Positions 26,604-33,508 of a DNA stretch of 64,000 nt are shown here, piece by piece (positions within the stretch are counted from its first letter, which is position 1; every line of letters starts with the position of its first letter). A program made the translations under genes and the position numbers. Under the pieces are notes generated by a model that saw nothing but the letters and a program-made list of their open reading frames with translations, had not been told where the DNA came from and did no database searches. The stretch is from Solirubrobacterales bacterium. Its GTDB lineage: Bacteria > Actinomycetota > Thermoleophilia > Solirubrobacterales > JACPNS01. The stretch covers positions 98,117 through 162,116 of the forward strand of contig JACPNS010000005.1 of the NCBI GenBank assembly GCA_016185345.1, in the 5' to 3' direction.

Positions 26604-27568
26604 GTGACCGCGGCCTCGGCCGCGAAGACTGCCGAGCGCTCGCTTCGGGCAAACTCTGCTTCAAGCGCGCGGCCGTCAAAGATCCCGATCGCGATCTCGC
26701 GGGCGGCGTCGGCGCCCTCCTCCGCGGCGACGGGCATCGCTACTTCGTGAAGCGCCACGTCGCGGTGATTTTCATCGGCCAGCACGTGCAGCTCATAGAA
26801 ATCAAGTACGCGCGGGTCGTTGATCCCAAGGCGCGCCCAGGCGGCGAGGTAGTTGCCCATCGCCTGTGGCGATTCGGCTTCGGTCAGATAGATCGTCCCG
26901 ATCAGTCGCCTGCTGAACGATGGATCGAGCGCGCACATCCACTGGTGGTTGAGCGTCGCCAGGTACTGCCAAGAGGTTGAGTACTCGTAGTGGTCGATAT
27001 CGGTTTCGAGACCCAGCGCCTCCATCAGGTTCGCGTAGATCGTCGAATGCATGCGGTCGAGCTTGCCCCAGCCGTACTCGTCGAGCAGGAGATCGATCAG
27101 GCCAGCCTTTGCGCCACCGGAGAGAGTTGGGACTGCGTAGATCCATGGGTCGGGCTCACGCAGGAAGAACAACGAGCGTTGCGCGACTACGCGCTTCATT
27201 GCGTCGAGCGTGGCGGTCTCATGCAGGTAGAGCCCCCATGAGGCGTCGTCCATCGGGTGCGGGCCGAGCGCGAGCGACTCGAACCACGCGCCATGCTCGG
27301 ATGCCGGCGGAGTCAGGTCGGCGGAGACGGCCGCGCGATTGCGATCGAGTTGATCGCGGAATGCGGCCTCGAGTATTTGGCGGAACTGCAGGAGCTGGGT
27401 CGCCTGGGCAGATCCCTTGGCCCGCCAGACGCGTTCGCCGTAGATCGCGTATAGCGCGCGGTGGGCTTCCTCGAGTGCGCCTGGCTCACCGTCGTCGAAG
27501 GCGCTTCGCGCAAGTCGCTGGGCGGCGTCTATGCCGAGGTCTTCTGGGATCTGGAAATGTGCGTTCAC
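26600..27568 (-). CDS. Haem-oxygenase-like di-iron protein (iron-containing redox enzyme family)
   Basis: 322 residues, all-helical. Candidate iron ligands follow the pattern of haem-oxygenase-like di-iron oxidases: Glu164 and His174 ('LLDEYGWGKLDRMHS'), Glu230 ('YLTEAES'), then Glu259, His261, Asp265 and His268 in 'FYELHVLADENHRD'. Such proteins use O2 to oxidise or desaturate small molecules or fatty acids; the substrate here is not known. First gene of the operon, preceded by an inverted repeat at 27578-27613 shared with the divergent enoyl-CoA hydratase gene. Confidence 0.82.
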   Translation of the reverse strand: MNAHFQIPEDLGIDAAQRLARSAFDDGEPGALEEAHRALYAIYGERVWRAKGSAQATQLLQFRQILEAAFRDQLDRNRAAVSADLTPPASEHGAWFESLALGPHPMDDASWGLYLHETATLDAMKRVVAQRSLFFLREPDPWIYAVPTLSGGAKAGLIDLLLDEYGWGKLDRMHSTIYANLMEALGLETDIDHYEYSTSWQYLATLNHQWMCALDPSFSRRLIGTIYLTEAESPQAMGNYLAAWARLGINDPRVLDFYELHVLADENHRDVALHEVAMPVAAEEGADAAREIAIGIFDGRALEAEFARSERSAVFAAEAAVT

Positions 27569-27577
27569 CTAGCTCCA

Positions 27578-27613
27578 CATACCCGGATCGGGAGATTTCT
27601 CACCTCGGGTATG
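27578..27613. promoter_or_regulatory. Inverted repeat in a divergent promoter
   Basis: CATACCCG (27578-27585) and CGGGTATG (27606-27613) form a perfect 8-bp inverted repeat with a 20-bp spacer. It fills the short gap between the divergent starts at 27568 and 27637 and may be an operator controlling both directions. Confidence 0.45.
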
Positions 27614-27636
27614 GGAAGTTGCCGTAAGCTCGCGCG

Positions 27637-28395
27637 ATGAGCGAAGTGATCTATGAGCGCGTGGGCGCGGCGGCAGTCGTCACGATCAATCGGCCCGAGC
27701 GGCGCAACGCAGTGGACGGCGCGACGGCCGATCAATTGCAGGCGGCGTACGAATCGTTTGTGGCCGACGAGGAGGCGCTCTGCATGGTCCTCACCGGCGC
27801 GGGCGGGCAGGCCTTCTGTGCAGGCGCGGATCTGAAGGCGGTCGAGAGCCTCGCGCCGCGACTGATGCACGAGTCCGGCCCGATGGGCTTCTCACGCGAG
27901 ATCAGTCCGAAGCCCACGATCGCTGCAATTGACGGCTGGGCGCTCGCCGGTGGATTTGAACTTGCGCTCTGGTGTGACCTGCGGATCGTCGCCGAAGGCA
28001 GCACTTTTGGTTTCGCCGAACGGCGTTGGGGGGTGCCCTTGATCGACGGTGGGACGCAACGAATTGCACGGGTCGTCGGACTTGGGCGCGCGCTTGATCT
28101 TCTGATCACGGGGCGGATGGTTGAACTTGACGAGGCCGAGCAGATTGGCCTGGTCACGCGGCGCGTGCCCAAAGGCGAGGCGCTCCCCGCAGCGCTCGAA
28201 CTCGTCGAGCAGGTCGCCGCGTTTCCACGCGAAACGATGCTCGCCGATCGCGCGGCGCTCCTTTCGGGCCATGGCCGCTCGCTTGAGGACGGATTGAGGA
28301 TCGAGGCCGCGAACGGACCGGCGACCATGTCGATCGCTGCAACGGGCGCCGGTCGATTTGCAGATGGCGCCGGTCGCGGCGGCGCCGGGATCTAG
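27637..28395 (+). CDS. Enoyl-CoA hydratase/isomerase (crotonase) family protein
   Basis: 252 residues. Crotonase signatures: 'INRPERRNAV', the oxyanion-hole segments 'FCAGADLKA' and 'GWALAGGFELAL', and 'FAERRWGVPLIDGG'. One catalytic acid (Glu in 'FAERRWG') is present; the first Glu site is within 'GGFELAL'. Role: hydration or isomerisation of acyl-CoA thioesters, probably in fatty-acid breakdown. No other beta-oxidation gene is nearby. The C-terminus is Gly-rich. It ends on a CTAG shared with the convergent bicupin gene. Confidence 0.88.
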   Translation: MSEVIYERVGAAAVVTINRPERRNAVDGATADQLQAAYESFVADEEALCMVLTGAGGQAFCAGADLKAVESLAPRLMHESGPMGFSREISPKPTIAAIDGWALAGGFELALWCDLRIVAEGSTFGFAERRWGVPLIDGGTQRIARVVGLGRALDLLITGRMVELDEAEQIGLVTRRVPKGEALPAALELVEQVAAFPRETMLADRAALLSGHGRSLEDGLRIEAANGPATMSIAATGAGRFADGAGRGGAGI

Positions 28396-29222
28396 ACGAT
28401 CGTCGGCCTGTTCGAGTCGTAGGCCTTGCCGGTCGGCGCGCCGATCGCAATCACCCGTACGCCGTCTTTACCTGCGTGCCACTTGCGCGCAACATCGGGC
28501 GCGATCCTGATCATCGCGCCCTCGTTCAGCTCAATCCGCTGATCGCCCGCCTCGACGAACCCCGAGCCTTTGGCGACCACGTAAACCTCGTCCTGCTGGT
28601 CCTCGACATGGGTGTGGCGCGGATAGTTGCTCTCGCTCTCGCCGTGCGGGTCGATCGTGAACTCGCCGAGTCCGAAGGCGCTCGTTCCGAGCGCGCGTCC
28701 GAGCGGATAGAACGTAACGCCCTCAATGACCCCAGTTAGCGCGCCGCAGCCTTCGATCGGGATCGCCACGTAGTCCTCGGAGGAGTCATACCCCTCGGTC
28801 GCCTTGACGCCCGGAAGCTCTGCGGGGCTCGGCTCGGGCACGCCGAGCTCCAGCGGAGCGAAGGGTTCATACGCCTGCCCCGGGGTGCCTCCAGCGATCA
28901 GCACGCGCAGTCCGTCGGGGCCAGAAATCAGCGTGCGGCTTGCTGTCGGGCCAACTCGCACCGCGACCCCCCGGTCGATGTGCACGCGCTCGCCGCCGAC
29001 GTCGATCCAGCCAGAGCCAGAGAGCGGGATGTAGACCTCTTCTTGATCGTCGAAGGTGTGAACGTGGCGCGGCAGTCGATCAAAGTCCGGCGGCAGGTCC
29101 ATCACTCCAAGACCGAAGGCCGTTAGACCCAGCTCGCCGCGGGCGCGCCTGTAGCTGCCTCGCCAGATCGCTTCCATTTGATCGATTGGCATGTGCGTGA
29201 CGCCTTCTGTTGCTTGGCTCAT
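28392..29222 (-). CDS. Bicupin protein
   Basis: 276 residues with two cupin barrels. The first carries 'PRHVHTFDDQEEVYIPLSG' and the second 'YPRHTHVEDQQDEVYVV'; each HxH...E set could bind a metal. The halves are similar to each other, indicating internal duplication. It may be a dioxygenase, isomerase or small-molecule sensor; nothing in context decides. The chosen ATG has a GGGA SD. The divergent NUDIX gene begins only 14 bp away. Confidence 0.8.
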   Translation of the reverse strand: MSQATEGVTHMPIDQMEAIWRGSYRRARGELGLTAFGLGVMDLPPDFDRLPRHVHTFDDQEEVYIPLSGSGWIDVGGERVHIDRGVAVRVGPTASRTLISGPDGLRVLIAGGTPGQAYEPFAPLELGVPEPSPAELPGVKATEGYDSSEDYVAIPIEGCGALTGVIEGVTFYPLGRALGTSAFGLGEFTIDPHGESESNYPRHTHVEDQQDEVYVVAKGSGFVEAGDQRIELNEGAMIRIAPDVARKWHAGKDGVRVIAIGAPTGKAYDSNRPTIV

Positions 29223-29236
29223 ACTGTTCCCGGCTC

Positions 29237-29812
29237 GTGGTGGTCTCTCCTCAACATATCCGTGATTCGTTGCTCTCTGACGCGCGTCGCCATCGGCCGC
29301 ACGATGCCCGCGAGCGGCAGCATCAGCTCGCGATGATCGACTGGCTCGCCGTGCCGAGCGAAGACAGCCCATTTGATCGGAATGTGTTTGCGCCGGGGCA
29401 CGCGACTGGAAGTTGTTTTGTTGTCGGGAGCGACGGTCGCGCCGCGCTGATCTTTCACAAGAACCTGAAGTTATGGGTGCAACCCGGCGGACACGCGGAG
29501 CCCGGCGAGACCGATCCATCCGCGATTTCCACGCGTGAGGCCGAGGAGGAGTTGGGCATTTCTCTGGCCGGCGTCGTGCCCGAGCTGTTTGACCTTGATC
29601 TGCATCGGATCGCCGCGCGCGGCGAGACGCCGACACATCTTCACTTCGATTTCCGCACGCTTGCCGTGATCGAACCGACCGAGCTTGCGCCCGCGACCGA
29701 TGCCGCCGAAGCCCGCTGGCTCACCCGCTCGGAGATCTCGGCTATCGGCGTGGACGTGGGCGTGCGACGGATGGCAGACAAGGCAGTCTTATTGGGACTG
29801 CTGGCCGCTTGA
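29237..29812 (+). CDS. NUDIX hydrolase
   Basis: About 191 residues. The NUDIX box runs from 'GGHAEPGE' to 'REAEEELGI'; the spacer before RE is one residue longer than the canonical Gx5Ex7REUxEExGU, a variant I recall from actinobacterial members of this group. It hydrolyses a nucleoside-diphosphate-linked substrate, not identifiable here. Conserved-looking sequence begins at 'PQHIRDSLL', so the start is one of two adjacent GTG codons (29237 or 29240), which leaves almost no space for a leader. An ATG at 29333 would remove part of the domain. Confidence 0.85.
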   Translation: MVVSPQHIRDSLLSDARRHRPHDARERQHQLAMIDWLAVPSEDSPFDRNVFAPGHATGSCFVVGSDGRAALIFHKNLKLWVQPGGHAEPGETDPSAISTREAEEELGISLAGVVPELFDLDLHRIAARGETPTHLHFDFRTLAVIEPTELAPATDAAEARWLTRSEISAIGVDVGVRRMADKAVLLGLLAA

Positions 29813-29839
29813 TTACGCGCCCACTCCATAATCGGATGC

Positions 29840-30775
29840 TTGCTCGGATGTAAGAACTCGTTTCGGCGCAACCTCTTGGCGCTGCTGATTGCCTCGCCTT
29901 GGCTGGTGATGACGTTCGTGCGGATCTTTTCGCTCGACTACTTCTGGCCGCTCATTCCGGTGGTCGCGTTCACGCCGCAGATTCTTGTTTTGATGGCGAT
30001 TCCGTTCGTGCTCGCTTTGCTTTTGCGTGCGCGGTACATGCTGATCGTTCTGGTGGTGACGGCGGCAATCATCGCGGCGCTGCTTCTGCCACGCGCGATC
30101 GGGAACGATCAGCCCGAGGCGCGCGGACGGTCGATCACGATCTTCAGCGCGAACCTACTGGCGGGCGCCGCGGAACCCGAGCCGTTGGTAGCGGCAATCG
30201 AGCGAACTGATCCAGACATAATCGCGCTGCAAGAAGCTACGCCGGACAACTTCAAAACGCTGAAGGCCGCAGGCGTACTTGCAGAGCGCCCGTATTTCTC
30301 GGGGATACCGCAGTTTGGAACTCGCGGCTACTTCACGGTCTCGCGGTGGCCGCTGAAGGTGATTCCGGGCAGCGGTCTACTTGGCGACAACTGGCCGGAG
30401 ATGCAGGTGGGAGACAGCGGGATGATCTTCCGCAACATCCACCCGAGCCCGCCGCTGAGCTACGGGAATACCCCCGAGTGGAAGGCTGCGCTTGCCGAGA
30501 TTCCGAGCTCGCGCGGCAACCGCTTCATCGCTGGCGACTTCAACTCGACGCTCGACCATCGGGCCTTCCGCTCGGTGCTCAACCGTGGCTATCGCGATGC
30601 GGCCGATCAGACCGGTAACGGCTTCAAGTGGACCTGGGTGGTGACGCGCACCGGGCGGCTCGTAATTGACCACGTGCTGGTGCCGACGGGCGTGAATATT
30701 CAGGGCTTTGAGGTGATCGATCTTCCGGGGAGCGATCACGATGCAATCGTCGCGCGGGTGCAGCTGCCGCGTTAG
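29840..30775 (+). CDS. Membrane-anchored endonuclease/exonuclease/phosphatase family protein
   Basis: 311 residues. Two to three N-terminal TM helices (about 10-85) are followed by an EEP domain with 'SANLLAG', 'IIALQEAT' (metal Glu), 'AGDFNSTLDH', 'IDHVLVP' and 'GSDHDAIVA' (catalytic His). The catalytic domain would face outside the cytoplasm; the anchored form suggests a phosphodiesterase or lipid phosphatase rather than a DNase. The start is uncertain (TTG at 29840; no SD). It follows the NUDIX gene by 27 bp. The TAG stop overlaps the stop of the convergent gene (TTAG). Confidence 0.85.
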   Translation: MLGCKNSFRRNLLALLIASPWLVMTFVRIFSLDYFWPLIPVVAFTPQILVLMAIPFVLALLLRARYMLIVLVVTAAIIAALLLPRAIGNDQPEARGRSITIFSANLLAGAAEPEPLVAAIERTDPDIIALQEATPDNFKTLKAAGVLAERPYFSGIPQFGTRGYFTVSRWPLKVIPGSGLLGDNWPEMQVGDSGMIFRNIHPSPPLSYGNTPEWKAALAEIPSSRGNRFIAGDFNSTLDHRAFRSVLNRGYRDAADQTGNGFKWTWVVTRTGRLVIDHVLVPTGVNIQGFEVIDLPGSDHDAIVARVQLPR

Positions 30776-31305
30776 AGGATCGCGATGATCTTCTTGAGCG
30801 TGCGTACGTTGCGCACCGTCATGTAATCCACGGCCTTTGATTTGCCAAAGGCCTCAAGCGACTTGCTCCCGGACACTCCGTTCGGCGTCCAAACGTAGAA
30901 CTCACGACCCTTGAGCGCGCACAGCTCGCCGTTCGGATACTCGGCAGCGAGCACCGGCTTGACGGCTGCTGCGCGCGGAGGCGTGGACATGAATGCGATC
31001 ACATACTTGGAATCGTCGCTCGCGACTTTGCCGAATGGATCGTGAGCAAGCACGGACTCGAGCTGCTGCTTCGTGCAGCAGACCACATCCACCTGAAAGC
31101 CGAAGCGTTCGCTGATCGCCCTGCCGATCTCGCCGTCCACGGTCTTCGGCGACATGTCAATCTGGAAGACGACGTTGCCGCTGTTGAGCAGCGTCGCCAC
31201 ATCGGTGCCGCCGAGTTCCCCGATCAGCTCGCGCAGTTCGGCCATCGGGACGCGCGTGGTCGGTCCAACGTTCACCCCACGCAACAGCGCTGCGAAACGC
31301 GCCAC
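30772..31305 (-). CDS. DUF1697 family protein
   Basis: 177 residues with the DUF1697 opening 'FAALLRGVNVGPTTRVPMAELR' (about residues 4-25) and 'LLNSGNVVF'. It is a small soluble protein of unknown function. It lies 4 nt after holB on the same strand and is the last gene of the tmk operon. Confidence 0.88.
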   Translation of the reverse strand: MARFAALLRGVNVGPTTRVPMAELRELIGELGGTDVATLLNSGNVVFQIDMSPKTVDGEIGRAISERFGFQVDVVCCTKQQLESVLAHDPFGKVASDDSKYVIAFMSTPPRAAAVKPVLAAEYPNGELCALKGREFYVWTPNGVSGSKSLEAFGKSKAVDYMTVRNVRTLKKIIAIL

Positions 31306-31309
31306 GGGT

Positions 31310-32461
31310 TCAGACCCCCGCGAGCAATCGGTCGAGCCGAAAGCTCAGAGCCTGGAGGGTGAGTTCTTCGGCGACGTTGCGGCCGAGCTGGCGGCGGGTC
31401 GCCTCGACTGCGTGAGCGGCGTCGATCAGCGGAGCGAGCGCGCGGCCGTCAGCGGACTTGACGATCGAGGTTGCGCGGTCCTGCGCGAGCACGAGGTCCG
31501 GGGCGCCACCTGCGGCCGCGGCGATGTCACGTAGAAGCAGCGCGCAAATCCTGAGTGATCGATCGAGCGAGTCTGAACGCACACGGCGGGCGATGCGGTG
31601 CGCGGCCTGCTCACCTACTTTATGCGCGGCGGTCTTCTCGCGGCCGCTCGGGAAGGCCTCGAGATCTGCTTCGAGCCGGGCGAGGGTGCGTTGCTCTTCG
31701 AGTTCGCCGGCCTCCTGGGCGCGCGAGAGCACTCCCTCCCACGGGCGCTCCCGGCCACTCACTCCGCGCAGCGCGCAGCCGACGATCCGGCCGGCCTCGC
31801 TGCGCATCGCGTCGCCGTCCTCGCCGGCGAGTTCGCGTGCGAGTGCGACGTCTCCGGAAGAGAGTGCGGCGCAGCTTGCGGCGCGGTCGGCTTCGATGCC
31901 CTCCGATTCCAGGATTGCAGCGATCGCGCTCGCCGGGATGGCGTCAAAGCGAACGGTCTGGCAGCGGGACGAAATGGTCGGCAGCACGCGCTCGGGCTGC
32001 GCGGTCATCAGCACGAAGTGCACGTACTGGGCAGGCTCCTCCAACGTCTTGAGCATGCTGTTGGCGACGGCATCAGACATCGTCTCTATCCGGTCGATCA
32101 CGAAGACTCGCCTGGCGCCCTCCATTGGTGTGCGGGTCGCACCGCGTACGACGGGCGTTTCGATGTCGGCGAGCAGCATCTCGTGCGCGCCGCTGGGCGT
32201 GACCCAAGTGAGGTCCGGGTGCGATCCACGCATCGCGCGACCGAACGAAGATTCCTGATCGCGCGCGCCCTCGGCGAGCAGCGCTGCGGCGAACGCGCGG
32301 GCCGCATCTGCCTTGCCGACTCCGCGCGGACCATGGAAAAGGTAGGCGTGCGAGGCATCGCCGGATTTAAGTGCCGAGGTCAGCAGCGCGCGGGCGTGGG
32401 CGTGCCGTTCGGTTGCCTGGAGCAGGGCGTCGTCGCCCAAGCCTCGGAGTTCTGCGCTCAC
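31310..32461 (-). CDS. holB: DNA polymerase III subunit delta' (clamp loader)
   Basis: 383 residues from a GTG overlapping the upstream stop (GTGA). AAA+ features: P-loop 'GPRGVGKADA', 'RVFVIDRIETMS' (Walker B-like region), 'NSMLKTLEEP' and the SRC motif in 'ISSRCQTVRF'. It loads the beta clamp with tau/gamma and delta. The segment between the P-loop and 'HPDLTWV' has no Cys, so the Cys4 zinc module usual in delta' and gamma is missing. The position after tmk is the common bacterial order. Confidence 0.92.
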   Translation of the reverse strand: MSAELRGLGDDALLQATERHAHARALLTSALKSGDASHAYLFHGPRGVGKADAARAFAAALLAEGARDQESSFGRAMRGSHPDLTWVTPSGAHEMLLADIETPVVRGATRTPMEGARRVFVIDRIETMSDAVANSMLKTLEEPAQYVHFVLMTAQPERVLPTISSRCQTVRFDAIPASAIAAILESEGIEADRAASCAALSSGDVALARELAGEDGDAMRSEAGRIVGCALRGVSGRERPWEGVLSRAQEAGELEEQRTLARLEADLEAFPSGREKTAAHKVGEQAAHRIARRVRSDSLDRSLRICALLLRDIAAAAGGAPDLVLAQDRATSIVKSADGRALAPLIDAAHAVEATRRQLGRNVAEELTLQALSFRLDRLLAGV

Positions 32462-32760
32462 GGGGCGATCGTACCGACCGGCGCGCGCCACGCCGGGCGC
32501 TCCCAATTGGTCAACGCGCGGAGCAGCCATTCGAGCGGTCCGTAGATGTGGCGCTGCATCCAGAGATGACCGAAAACCAGAAGCAGCGCGTGGATCGCGA
32601 TCGCGGTCAGCATGACCTCAGACGACGAGAGCCTGCCGAACTGACCGAGTCCATACCCGTAGAAGACAAGCCCCATCAGTACCGACTGCAAGATGTAGAA
32701 GCCAGCAATGATCCAGGGGCGCGCTCGATCCCGGGCGTCAACCAACTCGATGCGCCTCAC
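32458..32760 (-). CDS. Short DUF418-like membrane protein
   Basis: 100 residues with about two TM helices after a charged N-terminus. The C-terminal 'HIYGPLEWLLRALTNW' matches the end of DUF418 proteins, which are normally around 350-400 residues with about ten TM helices, so only the last part of that family is present. It starts with a GTG overlapping the tmk stop and its own stop overlaps the holB start, so the short form is embedded in the operon rather than being an obvious decayed fragment. Confidence 0.7.
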   Translation of the reverse strand: MRRIELVDARDRARPWIIAGFYILQSVLMGLVFYGYGLGQFGRLSSSEVMLTAIAIHALLLVFGHLWMQRHIYGPLEWLLRALTNWERPAWRAPVGTIAP

Positions 32761-33377
32761 GCGAGTGTCAGGCCGAGTCGGTCAAAGACGATTTTGCGGA
32801 TGTCCATCGCGACTTCATCTGGTCCGCGGTCGCCGTCCACTCGGATGATTCGGCCGGGGTTTTCTCTTGCGAGCCTGTCGTAAGCCTCGGCGACCTTGCG
32901 TTGGAAGGTTGCTCCCTCATCTTCAAAGCGGTCGTGCTCCTCAGCGCCGCGCGAGATTGCGACCAGCGGGTCGATCTCGACGAGGATCGTGATGTTGGGC
33001 ATCACCGCGTCGCCGGCCCAGTGGTTGAGCGTCTTGATCGCCTCGACCCCGAGTCCGCGCGCGACGCCCTGGTAGGCCAGCGAGGAGTCGATGAAGCGAT
33101 CAGCGATCACGATCTTGCCTTCGTTGAGCGCGGGGCGGATCACGGTTGCGACGAGGTCAGCGCGAGCTGCGGCGAAGAGCAGGGCCTCTGCGCGGGAGGC
33201 CAGCGGAACCTCGGGGTCTTTGAGGATGCCGCGCACGCGCTCGCTGAAGATCGTCCCGCCGGGCTCTCTGACCAGCATCGCGCGATCGCCGAGTTCAGCG
33301 GCAAGCACCGACGCCTGGGTGCTCTTGCCAGAGCGGTCGATGCCCTCGAAGGAGATGAAATAGCCGCCATCTGTCAT
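32757..33377 (-). CDS. tmk: Thymidylate kinase
   Basis: 206 residues. P-loop 'FEGIDRSGKST', 'REPGGT' (DR-type lid partner), 'ADRFIDSSLAYQG' and 'EEHDRFEDEG' identify dTMP kinase. It phosphorylates dTMP to dTDP. The ATG at 33377 puts the P-loop at the expected distance; the longer upstream frame is not supported. First gene of the tmk - DUF418-like - holB - DUF1697 operon. Confidence 0.95.
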   Translation of the reverse strand: MTDGGYFISFEGIDRSGKSTQASVLAAELGDRAMLVREPGGTIFSERVRGILKDPEVPLASRAEALLFAAARADLVATVIRPALNEGKIVIADRFIDSSLAYQGVARGLGVEAIKTLNHWAGDAVMPNITILVEIDPLVAISRGAEEHDRFEDEGATFQRKVAEAYDRLARENPGRIIRVDGDRGPDEVAMDIRKIVFDRLGLTLA

Positions 33378-33508
33378 TGCATCCAGCCTATCTTCCTTGT
33401 GGCAATGGCGCTGGCCCAATCCGGTGAGAGTTTCACCGCGACTTTCTCCCTCACGGTCGCAGCGACCTGACGCCCCTCCCAAGCGCCGACCGTTCACTGC
33501 GCGATGGC

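Noticed and set aside
25600-26679. 359-residue version of the methyltransferase
   Set aside because: The first 135 residues are out-of-frame translation of the Rieske gene; the GTG at 26274 gives a family-length protein.
32757-33497. Longer thymidylate kinase start at 33497
   Set aside because: The extra 40 residues have no similarity to the family; the ATG at 33377 places the P-loop correctly.
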